A stretch of DNA of 64,000 nucleotides. Origin: an uncultured Bacteroidales bacterium (GTDB lineage: Bacteria > Bacteroidota > Bacteroidia > Bacteroidales > UBA932). Numbering within the stretch: position 1 is the first letter of the stretch; each line of letters opens with the position of its first letter. The notes under the pieces were generated by a model that was not told where the DNA came from, did not search any database, and worked only from the letters and a program-made list of their open reading frames with translations. The stretch is from positions 7,887-71,886 of the forward strand of contig CAMQDS010000010.1 of the NCBI GenBank assembly GCA_946999645.1, given 5' to 3'. Below, piece after piece: positions 44,897-54,039 of the stretch. The position numbers and the translations under genes are program-made.

Positions 44897-46129
44897 TCAT
44901 TTCAGCGAATCAATTTCTGCTTTATACACTGCATTTAGAGAATCTAAGGTTGGTTTGAGTTGTTGCGGAAGAGGAGCGGCTGACGGAGATTCCATTTTGA
45001 GAGGATTTATGGGCTTACCGTTTTTCCATACACGAAAATCAAGATGAGGTCCTGTTGCTGCTCCAGTAGAGCCAACAAAACCAATCACAGTTCCCTGCAC
45101 TACCCTCTGTCCAATCTTAAGTCCTTTAGCATACCTTGATAAATGCAAATATGCTGTAGTATAGACAGAATTATGACGTATTTTGACGGTGTTTCCTCCA
45201 CCGCCTCCCCAGCCTTTATAAATCACAGTACCATTTCCTGTAGCAAGTACGGGAGTTCCTGTCGGAGCTGCGTAATCCACTCCCGTATGAGTTCTAACTT
45301 TTCCTGAAATTGGATGCCTACGGTGATATGAAAATCCGGAACTTATACGTGTAAATTTCAACGGAGCCTTTAGAAAGGCTTTTTTAAGACTTTTTCCTTC
45401 TTCATTCCAATAATTTTCTTCTCCGTCATTAAGTGGTAATCGTATTGCCGGCATAACTATACTGTCTCTAATAAATTCAGCATAGAGAATAGTATTCACA
45501 TCTATTACCTGGCCATCACATAATTCTTCATCATACAAGATACGAAACCTATCTCCTGATTGAAGAGAAAAGAAATCAACAGTCCATGCATATATATCAG
45601 AAAGACCTGCAATCAACAAAGGCGATACTCCGCTAGCAATCATATCATTCCATAATGAAGAAGAAATCGTTACATCAGCAGACCTTCGTATTATTTCAAC
45701 GGGTTTAGAAACTTTCCATACTGAAAAAGGAGGTTCACAGCTAAAAACAGTGATATTCACCTTATCTTCTTCATAGACAAGATACTTAAGTGACTTAAAC
45801 GATGTTGAATCAACATCATAATATGCTCGATAATTGTTCCCTGCCCTCATCTTTTTCATATCAAACAAAGTATCCGCTGCAAGAGATAAAGAATAAACAT
45901 CATTTTTATCCATTCCAAGTCTTTGCATAAGGGTAGAAAAAGTTTCACCGTTTAGTAATTTTCCTTCTACCAAATCAAAAGAATCGGTACAAAAGCCTAA
46001 CGGATATATAGTATCCCTCTGCATACTCATGTCTGGAGCATTTCTCCTAAACATATTGCATGATGGCAATGTGATAACAAAAAACAACACTAATAGTGTT
46101 GAAACTGAGAAAAAAATTCTACCACGCAT
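44897..46129 (-). CDS. M23-family peptidoglycan DD-metalloendopeptidase lipoprotein
   Basis: This 410-residue protein is a lipoprotein (lipobox VITLPSC) of the outer envelope that cuts peptidoglycan cross-links. The N-terminal half has OPA/LysM-like parts with LNGETFSTLMQRLGMDKNDV and GDRFRILYDEELCDG, typical of MepM-like proteins. The C-terminal M23 domain shows the zinc-binding pieces HTGVDYAAPTGTPV and GPHLDFRVW, with the Gly-rich GWGGGGGNTVKIRH between. It is complete. The 3' end is 6 bases from the end of the protease gene, with no terminator between. Confidence 0.93.
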   Translation of the reverse strand: MRGRIFFSVSTLLVLFFVITLPSCNMFRRNAPDMSMQRDTIYPLGFCTDSFDLVEGKLLNGETFSTLMQRLGMDKNDVYSLSLAADTLFDMKKMRAGNNYRAYYDVDSTSFKSLKYLVYEEDKVNITVFSCEPPFSVWKVSKPVEIIRRSADVTISSSLWNDMIASGVSPLLIAGLSDIYAWTVDFFSLQSGDRFRILYDEELCDGQVIDVNTILYAEFIRDSIVMPAIRLPLNDGEENYWNEEGKSLKKAFLKAPLKFTRISSGFSYHRRHPISGKVRTHTGVDYAAPTGTPVLATGNGTVIYKGWGGGGGNTVKIRHNSVYTTAYLHLSRYAKGLKIGQRVVQGTVIGFVGSTGAATGPHLDFRVWKNGKPINPLKMESPSAAPLPQQLKPTLDSLNAVYKAEIDSLK

Positions 46130-46187
46130 TGTTTTGCTTTAATTAATTCTGTTTTTCATTAAGGAAATACTATAATAGCACTTTTCG

Positions 46188-46195
46188 CAAACCTA
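46188..46195 (-). promoter_or_regulatory. Possible -7 box for the M23 peptidase gene
   Basis: On the minus strand this reads TAGGTTTG, fitting TAnnTTTG, about 59 bases upstream of the start codon. No -33 TTG was seen. Confidence 0.35.
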
Positions 46196-46211
46196 ATGAA
46201 AATATCTTAAA

Positions 46212-46243
46212 TTTGCATAAATAATGCAAAACATCTATTTTTG
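46212..46243 (+). promoter_or_regulatory. Bacteroidota-type promoter for the PorT-like barrel gene
   Basis: TTTG (46212-46215), a 20-base spacer and TATTTTTG (46236-46243) match the consensus. The start codon follows 21 bases later. Confidence 0.7.
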
Positions 46244-46264
46244 ACGGTGCAAAAAACTTAGACA

Positions 46265-46972
46265 ATGAATTGTAGAACCATCACAGTATCGTTATTAACT
46301 GTTGTTTTATCAGTGCTTTCAAGTAAGAATATGTCAGCCTATGTTGGTTTTGAAGCCGGATACCAGAGATATTCATATAAAACAAAAGTGGCAGAAAAGG
46401 CAAGACTATTCAACGGATTTTACGTTGGAATGAGTGATAATATAAAACTTTTCAAAGCTATTTCCATTTCACCGGGACTCCAATACTCATTCGGGAGCAG
46501 ATATGATGAAAGAGTAAGCTTTTTAGGATTATCTGCTAAAAAGACTACACAGGAACACTTCATTGAAGCCCCCTTGAGAATTAAGTTATTATTCCCATTA
46601 GGCCGAAGAAGTTCCCTAATACTGTACGCTGGTGCAACTTTCAGTTATTCAATTTCAGGCGAAACCACATATGAATTTAACAGAACTTCCAAAGAAGATC
46701 CCCTGTTATCATACAAATACGACTATTACAATGGAGATATATCATCTGAAAATATTCCTGACAAAATTAAAGAATTAATCAATAAAAATTTAGACAAGAA
46801 TAAATATAACAGATTCGATGTCCTCTTAGGCGGAGGTGGCGGAGTATTTTTCGGAAACACGTTAATTATTCACATAGGTTATGAGTTGGGAATGATTAAT
46901 AGATATTTGAATAATGACAGTGATTCAATCAGTAAAAATAACTTGCATATAGGAGCAAGTTTTCTATTTTGA
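46265..46972 (+). CDS. Outer-membrane beta-barrel protein (PorT-like family)
   Basis: This 235-residue protein has a signal peptide (MNCRTITVSLLTVVLSVLSSKNMSAY) and an eight-strand-type barrel. The signs are GFEAGYQRYSYKTK, FIEAPLRIKLLFPLG, LGGGGGVFFGNTLIIHIGYELGMI and the final strand LHIGASFLF with a C-terminal Phe. The EAPLRIKL pattern is typical of the PorT/outer-membrane-protein-beta-brl families of Bacteroidota. The precise role is unknown. It ends 6 bases from the convergent fusion gene. Confidence 0.8.
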   Translation: MNCRTITVSLLTVVLSVLSSKNMSAYVGFEAGYQRYSYKTKVAEKARLFNGFYVGMSDNIKLFKAISISPGLQYSFGSRYDERVSFLGLSAKKTTQEHFIEAPLRIKLLFPLGRRSSLILYAGATFSYSISGETTYEFNRTSKEDPLLSYKYDYYNGDISSENIPDKIKELINKNLDKNKYNRFDVLLGGGGGVFFGNTLIIHIGYELGMINRYLNNDSDSISKNNLHIGASFLF

Positions 46973-46978
46973 TAATTT

Positions 46979-47974
46979 TTATTGTCCGCCCAATCTTTCA
47001 AAAAATATAAGTACATCATCCCAAGAACGGAACTGTTCAGAACCATATTTTATTACTGTTCCCATAAAGTTCTCGGATACAGGTTCCTCCCCTGATATTA
47101 TATAGTCCCCCATAAAGAGTTCTGGATGAGCGGAGATTATTATCTTATTCCATACATAAACCCCAATATGATTATATGCCCACTCTACTTTGCCTGCAAC
47201 CTTCTCAGGACTGTTAGGAGATAGACCTATAAGAATATATAAATCATACATTTGAGCCAACTTAGCAATAGATTTTACAACCCCATTAAAAGGCTCACCA
47301 TTTCTATCATCATATATTGCACCTTCAAGCGACACACCCAACACCCTCTTCTGTCTATGCTCTTGAATGTCATCAATCCATTCTATTACAGGCAAAACAG
47401 AATGTAGAAAAGTGCTGTCATTAAGATAATGCTCACCTTCAAAATGAATTGCATTCTTATAGTACAAAGAAAACTCATCAAAGCAATTTGTCATAGTATC
47501 ATGAGTACCAAATAGACCAAAGACATGATTTCTATCGCCAGACTGAAAGCATAAGCGAGTAACATCCCTGAATTGTTCAAGTAAACTCTTAGTGACCATA
47601 AAAGAAGTAGTACCATCTTTTCTCGGGCTATGGTATTCTTGCTTTCCTAAACCATTGTTTTTCAATATAGTATCAGCAAGTCTAAAAGCTGGATTTACAA
47701 GAATACGATAGTAGCCTTGAAGCATTTCTGCAAACATTCCTCCCATAGAAGTACCTACAATCAAATCAGGCTCCTCTCTTGTACAAATTTCTTTAAGCAA
47801 CTCTAAGGCAGCAACAGGTTCCACAGGTAAATCTGGGGCAATTATTTCAGTATTCGGAAGAAGCAATTTCATCGTCTTAACTGTCCCTGTCTGTCCAGAA
47901 GACGCGAAACCATGTACATATAATATTTTCTTACCTGACATTAAGTCTGGTCTTGCATATTCATATAATTCCAT
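46979..47974 (-). CDS. YqiA-like alpha/beta hydrolase fused to an inactive-looking HAD domain
   Basis: This 331-residue protein joins two domains. Residues ~1-190 are a YqiA/UPF0227-like esterase: LYVHGFASSGQTGTVKTMKLL (18-38), the nucleophile elbow GTSMGGMFAE (73-82), and the late FEGEHYLND (178-186), with the likely catalytic His. Residues ~207-331 resemble a 5'-nucleotidase-type HAD domain: VLGVSLEGAIYDDRNGEPFNG at its start. The catalytic DxDGT pattern is changed to SLEGA, so both key aspartates are missing and phosphatase activity is unlikely. The esterase part seems intact. The start Met is ambiguous; a second Met at residue 12 would also fit. Confidence 0.82.
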   Translation of the reverse strand: MELYEYARPDLMSGKKILYVHGFASSGQTGTVKTMKLLLPNTEIIAPDLPVEPVAALELLKEICTREEPDLIVGTSMGGMFAEMLQGYYRILVNPAFRLADTILKNNGLGKQEYHSPRKDGTTSFMVTKSLLEQFRDVTRLCFQSGDRNHVFGLFGTHDTMTNCFDEFSLYYKNAIHFEGEHYLNDSTFLHSVLPVIEWIDDIQEHRQKRVLGVSLEGAIYDDRNGEPFNGVVKSIAKLAQMYDLYILIGLSPNSPEKVAGKVEWAYNHIGVYVWNKIIISAHPELFMGDYIISGEEPVSENFMGTVIKYGSEQFRSWDDVLIFFERLGGQ

Positions 47975-48017
47975 TTCTTTAATTATATATAGATATACGA
48001 AGTTAGTTCAAAAACAC

Positions 48018-48025
48018 TAAATTTG
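48018..48025 (+). promoter_or_regulatory. -7 box for the HAD-family lipoprotein gene
   Basis: TAAATTTG matches TAnnTTTG and lies 22 bases before the start codon. The -33 element is unclear. Confidence 0.45.
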
Positions 48026-48047
48026 AACATAAATATAACAAGCATAC

Positions 48048-49247
48048 ATGAAAAACGTAATTATTTTTATTTTAAGCAACGTTCTTTTATCTTGTAACAC
48101 AGAGCCGAATTTACATAAGAATAATTGGAATATAAATACATACGAAACTCTTAATAACCTTATCATAGAAAATGGGAGGAAGTCTCCAGGTTACAATCCA
48201 CAATGCCGTCCATATGCAGTATTCGATTTTGATAATACTAGCATAGAAGGAGATATAACACTGACCACAATGACATATATGATTGAAAATCTTAGGTTTA
48301 AGATTGATCCATCTATACTTTTCGATATTCTTGTTAAAGACCTTGGAGACATCGATAGAAATTTCACATATGACGGTATTACTGATATTAGTATAAGAAG
48401 ACTTGCCTTAGATATTTGTAAGGATTATAACTTTCTATATACTAACTATATAAGCTTATATTCTAAAAAAAATAAAAGAGCTTTTGAAAAAATAAAAAAG
48501 AGTCCTGAATATCAGGATTTCAGGGCAAGACTATGGGTTATGAATAACATCATATATTTGCATTATGATTATGAAGCAAGTTGTCTTTTCCCTTTGAAAT
48601 TATTTTCAGAAATGACATCAACAGAAAAAGATAATTTGGTTAGAGAAGCAGCAAGTTTCAATTTTTCAAAAGGTAAGCCATATACAGAATTATGGTCAGC
48701 AACTCAAACTGGAAATAAAGGAAAAATAGAAGTCAGTGTTCCTAAGGGATTAAGTATCTCAAAGGAACTGAAGGACTTATATAAAACATTGAAATACAAT
48801 GGATTTGATATATATATTTGCTCCGCATCAGAAGAGAGGATAGTAGAGGTAATTGCAACAGATCCTAAATATGGGCTTTCAATAGATAAAGAGCATGTCT
48901 ATGGTTTAAGATTAATCAGCACTACCGATGGGAAAATAACTGCATGCTTTGATAAGACATATATACAGACATATAATGAAGGTAAAACAAAGGCAATAAT
49001 GAAATACATTGCCCCTTCACACTGTGGAAAAGTTCCAGTTCTTGTTGCAGGAGACAGTAATGGAGATTATTCAATGCTTACTGAATTAAAAGGCATGCAA
49101 GTAGGACTAATAATCAACTGTAATAGTGGAGGAAATATTAGAAAACTTGTAATAAAAGCCGTTTCAGATACTTCAAAACAAACTTACCCGAAATATTTAG
49201 TGCAAAATCCTTCTCCATCTATCCTGTCATCTTCTCCTACATTTTGA
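48048..49247 (+). CDS. HAD-superfamily phosphatase-like lipoprotein
   Basis: This 399-residue protein has a lipoprotein signal (IFILSNVLLSC), so it is outside the cytoplasm. The HAD core is intact: motif I FDFDNTSIEGDI (DxD near residue 60), a Ser/Thr motif II region FDIYICSASEERI, and motif IV LVAGDSNGDYSML. A helical cap lies between motifs I and II. It resembles phosphoserine-phosphatase-like HAD proteins (class with the cap between motifs I and II). The substrate is unknown, but an extracytoplasmic phosphomonoesterase is reasonable. Confidence 0.85.
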   Translation: MKNVIIFILSNVLLSCNTEPNLHKNNWNINTYETLNNLIIENGRKSPGYNPQCRPYAVFDFDNTSIEGDITLTTMTYMIENLRFKIDPSILFDILVKDLGDIDRNFTYDGITDISIRRLALDICKDYNFLYTNYISLYSKKNKRAFEKIKKSPEYQDFRARLWVMNNIIYLHYDYEASCLFPLKLFSEMTSTEKDNLVREAASFNFSKGKPYTELWSATQTGNKGKIEVSVPKGLSISKELKDLYKTLKYNGFDIYICSASEERIVEVIATDPKYGLSIDKEHVYGLRLISTTDGKITACFDKTYIQTYNEGKTKAIMKYIAPSHCGKVPVLVAGDSNGDYSMLTELKGMQVGLIINCNSGGNIRKLVIKAVSDTSKQTYPKYLVQNPSPSILSSSPTF

Positions 49248-49318
49248 GGATTGACAGACATATTCATAATAGAAACTGATTAATTTTCATATATAATATT
49301 AAACATAATAAGGAAAAT

Positions 49319-49351
49319 TTTGCCGTTTTCGTGGAAAAAATGCTAATTTTG
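49319..49351 (+). promoter_or_regulatory. Bacteroidota-type promoter for the TPR-protein and yebC genes
   Basis: TTTG (49319-49322), a 21-base spacer and TAATTTTG (49344-49351) match the consensus. The start codon of the TPR gene is 55 bases further on. Confidence 0.65.
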
Positions 49352-49406
49352 TCGAATATTGTGACCTATTTTATACTGAATATATAAAAAATAAATATTT
49401 AAAACT

Positions 49407-50099
49407 ATGGCAAAAGAAAACCTAACAGAACAAGAAAAGCTTCAACAGGAGAAAGTGGAAGAAAAAGTATCTGCTGTAGAGCAATTTTTCAATGAAAATA
49501 AAAAGATTATTTGGAGCTGTCTTGGGGCAGTCATAGTAATCGGCTTGCTTATTCTTTGTTATATTAAGTTCTATGTGCAGCCTAAATCGGCTGAAGGACA
49601 AGCTCAAATGTATCCAGCTGAAGCCTCATTCAGAGCAGGCGAATATGAAAAAGCACTCAATGGAGACGGGAACGTGCTTGGTTTTGCTCAGATAGCAGAA
49701 GAATACGGAGCAAAAGCTGGTCAATCAGTCTTTATGTATGCAGGTATTTGCGAACTGCAACTTGGTAATTATGAAAATGCACTCAAATATCTTAAACAGT
49801 ACAACGGAAAAGATGAAATTCTTGCAGCGCGTGCAATAGCTTGCCAAGGCGATGCTTATGTTGGACTTGAAAAATATAAGGAGGCTGTTTCATGTTATGA
49901 AAAAGCAGCAGGAAGAGTTGATAATATATTTTCAGCCAGTTACCTTTTTAAAGCTGGAACTGTATGTGAAGAACTCGGAGATAATAATAAGGCATTAGAC
50001 TTTTATAAGAAGATTAAAGATCAATATCCTCAATCCATTGAGGCATATGATATTGACAAATATATTTCAAGAATAGAAAACGCACCTAAAGCGGAATAA
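49407..50099 (+). CDS. TPR-repeat membrane protein (YfgM-like)
   Basis: This 230-residue protein has an N-terminal cytoplasmic segment, a single transmembrane helix (~34-55: IIWSCLGAVIVIGLLILCYI) and a C-terminal domain of tetratricopeptide repeats: YENALKYLKQYNGK, YKEAVSCYEKAAGR, NKALDFYKKIKDQYP. This is the layout of YfgM, an ancillary factor of the Sec translocon, although Bacteroidota versions are uncharacterised. It is followed 14 bases later by yebC, and the two may be co-transcribed. Confidence 0.83.
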   Translation: MAKENLTEQEKLQQEKVEEKVSAVEQFFNENKKIIWSCLGAVIVIGLLILCYIKFYVQPKSAEGQAQMYPAEASFRAGEYEKALNGDGNVLGFAQIAEEYGAKAGQSVFMYAGICELQLGNYENALKYLKQYNGKDEILAARAIACQGDAYVGLEKYKEAVSCYEKAAGRVDNIFSASYLFKAGTVCEELGDNNKALDFYKKIKDQYPQSIEAYDIDKYISRIENAPKAE

Positions 50100-50113
50100 A
50101 ACGGGGAGAATAT

Positions 50114-50869
50114 ATGGGAAGAGCATTTGAATTCAGAAAAGAAAGAAAATTGAAGAGATGGGGACACATGGCTCGTGTGTTCACAAAACTCGGAAAGGAA
50201 ATAACGATTGCAGTAAAAGAAGGAGGATCCGATGTAATAGGAAATCCAAGGCTTAGAGCTCTGCTTGCCGAGGCAAAAAATGAAAATATGCCGAAGGAAA
50301 ATGTAGAGCGTGCAATCAAAAAAGCAACAGAAAAGAATACAGGTGACTTCAAAGAAGTAGTATACGAAGGATATGGTCCTTTTGGTATTGCATATCTTGT
50401 TGAAACAGCAACTGACAATACTACAAGAACTGTTGCTAATGTCAGAAGTTATTTTACCAAATGTGGTGGAACGCTTGGAACAAGCGGAAGTGTAAGTTTC
50501 ATGTTCGATCATAAATGTGTCTTCCGTATAAAGGATAACGATAACATAGATATTGATGCCTTAGAACTGGAGATGATTGATCTTGGTGTTGACGAGTTAT
50601 ACAGACAAGAGCAGGAAGATGAAGACGAAAATATTACAAAAACTATTGTAATGTATGGAGATTATACTTCCTATGGAACAATCCAGAAATATCTAGAAGA
50701 TAATGGATATGAACTGATTTCAGGAGGTTTCGACAGAATTCCTAATGTAGAACTGAAAGAAGTAACACCAGAACAGAGAGAAACTTTGGATAAACTTACT
50801 AATCTCTTGGAGGAAGACGAAGATGTAACCAACGTTTATACTCTTATGGCACCTTCAGAATCTGAATAA
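50114..50869 (+). CDS. yebC: YebC/PmpR-family protein (translation/transcription regulator)
   Basis: This conserved cytoplasmic protein of 251 residues carries the family start MGRAFEFRKERKLKRWGHMA, and the motifs NPRLRALLAEAKNENMPKENVERAIKKA and YEGYGPFGIAYLVETATDN. An acidic mid-section (RQEQEDEDEN) is common. Family members have been described both as DNA-binding regulators and as ribosome-associated factors that relieve stalling. It is complete. A strong terminator follows. Confidence 0.95.
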   Translation: MGRAFEFRKERKLKRWGHMARVFTKLGKEITIAVKEGGSDVIGNPRLRALLAEAKNENMPKENVERAIKKATEKNTGDFKEVVYEGYGPFGIAYLVETATDNTTRTVANVRSYFTKCGGTLGTSGSVSFMFDHKCVFRIKDNDNIDIDALELEMIDLGVDELYRQEQEDEDENITKTIVMYGDYTSYGTIQKYLEDNGYELISGGFDRIPNVELKEVTPEQRETLDKLTNLLEEDEDVTNVYTLMAPSESE

Positions 50870-50889
50870 ACACATACAAAAACATATCA

Positions 50890-50932
50890 TAAAGCAGTCG
50901 TTGTTATATATTAAAACGGCTGCTTTATTTTT
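50890..50932 (+). terminator. Rho-independent terminator after yebC
   Basis: TAAAGCAG pairs with CTGCTTTA and inner CGTT pairs with AACG, with one mismatch and a 12-base loop, followed directly by TTTTTA. It separates yebC from the V/A-ATPase operon. Confidence 0.85.
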
Positions 50933-51048
50933 ATATTCATTCTCCAAAGAATAAAATATGTGCTAATGAAAAATGAAAGATATTGTCTTATAAAATAAAA
51001 ATCACTATATTTAAAGACATTTTGACAACCGAATAAAATTCACTTATC

Positions 51049-51660
51049 ATGGATAAGCTACAAGAACTTACAGATAAATTGTACAAAGAAGGCCTTTCAA
51101 AAGGAAAAGAGGAAGGCGAATCCATTGTAAATAATGCTAAAAAAGAAGCAGAAGATATAATCGCAAAAGCCAAAGAAGAAGCTTCGAAAATTATTGAAAC
51201 TGCAAACAAGAATGTTAATGACTTGAGAGTAAAGGTTGAAGGAGACTTAAAAATGGCTGCTTCTCAGTCTATTCAAGCGACTAAACAGGATATAGAAACT
51301 CTGATAGTTCATAAAATGACAGATAATGATGTAACCTGTTCTTTAAACAATAAAGAGTTTGTTGAAACTATTATTAAAGCGGTAGCAGAAAATTTCAACA
51401 ATTCTCAGGCTCAGGATATAGAACTTACCCTCCCAGACTCACTTAAAGCAGAACTCGAACCATTTGTAAAAAATCAACTTACAAAAATTCTTGATAAGGG
51501 TATAGAGGCTACATTTTCTAAAAAAATTGCAGGAGGTTTCAGAATAGGTCCTAAAGATGGGAGTTATTTCATCAGTTTTACTGATGAAACATTCAAAGAA
51601 CTAATTTCTGCATATCTAAGACCTGCCACTAAAAAACTTCTGTTTGGGGAGAAACTCTAA
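51049..51660 (+). CDS. ntpE: V/A-type ATPase subunit E
   Basis: This 203-residue peripheral-stalk subunit starts with MDKLQELTDKLYKEGLSKGKEEGESIVNNAKKEAEDIIAKAKEEA, a long alternating Lys/Glu/Ala helix typical of subunit E, and has a C-terminal globular domain (GGFRIGPKDGSYFISFTDE). It is the first gene of the ATPase operon and shares one base with the next gene. The family usually pairs with subunit G/H, which is not present here, as in other Bacteroidota clusters. Confidence 0.9.
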   Translation: MDKLQELTDKLYKEGLSKGKEEGESIVNNAKKEAEDIIAKAKEEASKIIETANKNVNDLRVKVEGDLKMAASQSIQATKQDIETLIVHKMTDNDVTCSLNNKEFVETIIKAVAENFNNSQAQDIELTLPDSLKAELEPFVKNQLTKILDKGIEATFSKKIAGGFRIGPKDGSYFISFTDETFKELISAYLRPATKKLLFGEKL

Positions 51661-52259
51661 TGAATAATTACGAGTATATAATTGCATCTCTTCCAGTTAT
51701 TTCCTTGGATAAGGATAGTTCCACAGAAATAGACTCAGATCAGATTTTATCGTTTATAAAGGGACAGTGTTCCAAATGGGACAAGTCTCTTATTGAAATG
51801 CTTTTGACTGGAATGGAGGGGAAAGAGCCTGATTATGATTTTTATAAAAAAGCAATATCTCATAAAAACCGTTTTATTAGGGAGTATTTCAACTTTGATC
51901 TGTTGCTTAGGAATGAAAAAGTGAATTATCTGAATAGAGAACTTGGACGACCTGCTGGAACGGATATATTTATAAAACCTATAATAAACAATGAGACAAA
52001 TATTGAAAAAATACGTTCAGTATTTATATCTAATGATATATTGGGAAGAGAAAGTAAGATAGATTCTCTTATGTGGAACCGAATTTCCGAAATAAATACT
52101 TTTGATCTGTTCAATATCGAATCTATACTTGGTTTTATTGCAAAACTGCACATAGTATCAAGATGGATTAATTTGGATCCAGAATCCGGAAAGAAGATGT
52201 TTTTAACCCTATTGAAAGAAATAAGGGGAACTTTCGCAGATATAAAATACGAAGGATAA
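51660..52259 (+). CDS. DUF2764-type V/A-ATPase-associated protein (possible subunit C)
   Basis: This 199-residue protein has no obvious catalytic motif. It starts on the last base of the subunit E gene and precedes the catalytic subunit A. The opening NNYEYIIASLPVISLDKDSS matches the Bacteroidota/spirochaete protein always found in this operon position (DUF2764). It is mostly helical with FYKKAISHKNRFIREYFNFDLLLRN. Position and size suggest it plays the part of subunit C or another stalk component. That is inference. Confidence 0.85.
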   Translation: MNNYEYIIASLPVISLDKDSSTEIDSDQILSFIKGQCSKWDKSLIEMLLTGMEGKEPDYDFYKKAISHKNRFIREYFNFDLLLRNEKVNYLNRELGRPAGTDIFIKPIINNETNIEKIRSVFISNDILGRESKIDSLMWNRISEINTFDLFNIESILGFIAKLHIVSRWINLDPESGKKMFLTLLKEIRGTFADIKYEG

Positions 52260-52284
52260 CCAAGACTAATAAAATTAAAATAAT

Positions 52285-54039
52285 ATGAAATCTACAGGTG
52301 TTGTTACCGGAATTGTTTCAAACCTTGTAACCGTACTTACAGAAGGACCTGTTGCAGAAAATGAACTCTGCTATATATCCTTAGGTGATGTAAAACTAAT
52401 GGCGGAAGTTATCAAGGTAAGCGGCAAGCAATGTCAAGTACAAGTATTTGAAAGCACCAGAGGACTTAAAAATGGCAATACTGTTGAATTTGAAGGCAGA
52501 ATGCTTGAAATTTCACTTGGTCCTGGTCTGCTTTCAGGAATATATGACGGGCTACAGAATGACTTGACTTCAATGGAGGGTGTTTTCCTTAAAAGAGGAG
52601 AATATACAGTTCCCATTAATGGTGAAAAGTTGTGGGATTTTACTCCAATTGCAAAACAAGGAGATAAAGTCATTGCCGCCGATTGGCTTGGTGAGGTTAA
52701 CGAAGGACGACTCCCCCACAAAATTATGGTACCATTTTCATTTAAAGGAGAATATACCGTAAAGTCTATAATACAAAAAGGGCAATATAATGTAAATCAG
52801 ATAATTGCCGTACTTACAGATGAGAACGGAGAGGAAAAAAATGTAACAATGGTTCAAAAATGGCCCGTTAAAGTTGCAATAAAGGCGTACAAGGAAAAAC
52901 CAAGACCTGAAAAGATTATGGAGACGGGAGTCCGTGTTATTGATTCGTTCAATCCGATAGCAGAGGGCGGAACTGGATTTATTCCTGGACCTTTTGGTTG
53001 TGGTAAGACGGTATTACAACATGCTATTGCAAAGCAAGGTGAAGCCGACATAATAGTAATGGCAGCCTGCGGAGAACGAGCAAACGAGGTCGTTGAAATA
53101 TTTACAGAATTTCCTAAACTTATCGACCCTCACACCGGGCATCACCTGATGGACAGAACTGTAATTATATGTAACACTTCCAACATGCCTGTAGCAGCCA
53201 GGGAGGCTTCTGTATACACAGCCATGACAATATGCGAATATTATAGGGCAATGGGACTTAGATGCCTGCTTTTGGCGGATTCTACATCAAGGTGGGCACA
53301 AGCATTAAGAGAGATGAGTAACAGAATGGAGGAACTTCCTGGAGCAGATGCTTTCCCAGTCGACCTCTCTTCTATTATATCAAATTTCTATGCAAGGGCA
53401 GGAATGGTCATTCTTAATAATGGTGAAAAAGGGGCTGTGACATTTATAGGTACTGTATCTCCTGCAGGAGGTAACTTGAAAGAGCCTGTTACGGAATCTA
53501 CAAAGAAAGCAGCAAGATGCTTTTATGCACTTGAGCAGAAACGTGCAGACCAAAAGAGATATCCTGCTGTAAATCCTATAGAGTCATATTCTAAATATTT
53601 GGAATATCAGGAAATAGTTGATTTCTTAAATGAAGAAGTGGAAAAGGGATGGGTTGAAAAAATTGCAATGGCTAAGAATATTGTTCGTAAGGGACGTGAA
53701 GCTAATGAACAAATAAACATTCTTGGAGATGATGGAGTTCCAATCAGTTACCACTCTACATTCTGGAAATCTGAACTAATTGATTTTTGCTTTTTACAGC
53801 AAGATGCTTTTGATGCAATAGATGCCTTATGCCCTATTGAAAGGCAAAAATATATGTTGGATCTCATACTTGATATATGTAATACGGAGTTCGTTTTCGA
53901 TGATTATGAAAAGTGTCGTGATTATTTCAAGGATATGATTAACATTATCCGCCAGATGAATTATTCAGAATTCAATGGAGAGGCTTTTGAAGATTATAAC
54001 AGACAATTGACTAAACTCATTAAGGAAAATGTCAAATAA
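52285..54039 (+). CDS. ntpA: V/A-type ATPase catalytic subunit A
   Basis: This is the catalytic subunit of 584 residues. It has the N-terminal beta-barrel, the non-homologous bulge region (~110-190), Walker A GPFGCGKT (235-242), and the GERANEVVEIFTEFP region with the catalytic Glu. ADSTSRWAQALREMSNRMEELPG is further family sequence. Members work either as ATP-driven H+/Na+ pumps or as synthases. The start overlaps nothing and the end overlaps subunit B by 11 bases. Confidence 0.97.
   Translation: MKSTGVVTGIVSNLVTVLTEGPVAENELCYISLGDVKLMAEVIKVSGKQCQVQVFESTRGLKNGNTVEFEGRMLEISLGPGLLSGIYDGLQNDLTSMEGVFLKRGEYTVPINGEKLWDFTPIAKQGDKVIAADWLGEVNEGRLPHKIMVPFSFKGEYTVKSIIQKGQYNVNQIIAVLTDENGEEKNVTMVQKWPVKVAIKAYKEKPRPEKIMETGVRVIDSFNPIAEGGTGFIPGPFGCGKTVLQHAIAKQGEADIIVMAACGERANEVVEIFTEFPKLIDPHTGHHLMDRTVIICNTSNMPVAAREASVYTAMTICEYYRAMGLRCLLLADSTSRWAQALREMSNRMEELPGADAFPVDLSSIISNFYARAGMVILNNGEKGAVTFIGTVSPAGGNLKEPVTESTKKAARCFYALEQKRADQKRYPAVNPIESYSKYLEYQEIVDFLNEEVEKGWVEKIAMAKNIVRKGREANEQINILGDDGVPISYHSTFWKSELIDFCFLQQDAFDAIDALCPIERQKYMLDLILDICNTEFVFDDYEKCRDYFKDMINIIRQMNYSEFNGEAFEDYNRQLTKLIKENVK

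Noticed and set aside
38060..45000. Direct repeat of the ssrA 3' end as an attachment site
   Set aside because: I looked for a second copy of the GGTTCGACTCCGCCC/CATCTCCAC segment around the right end of the module and found none.
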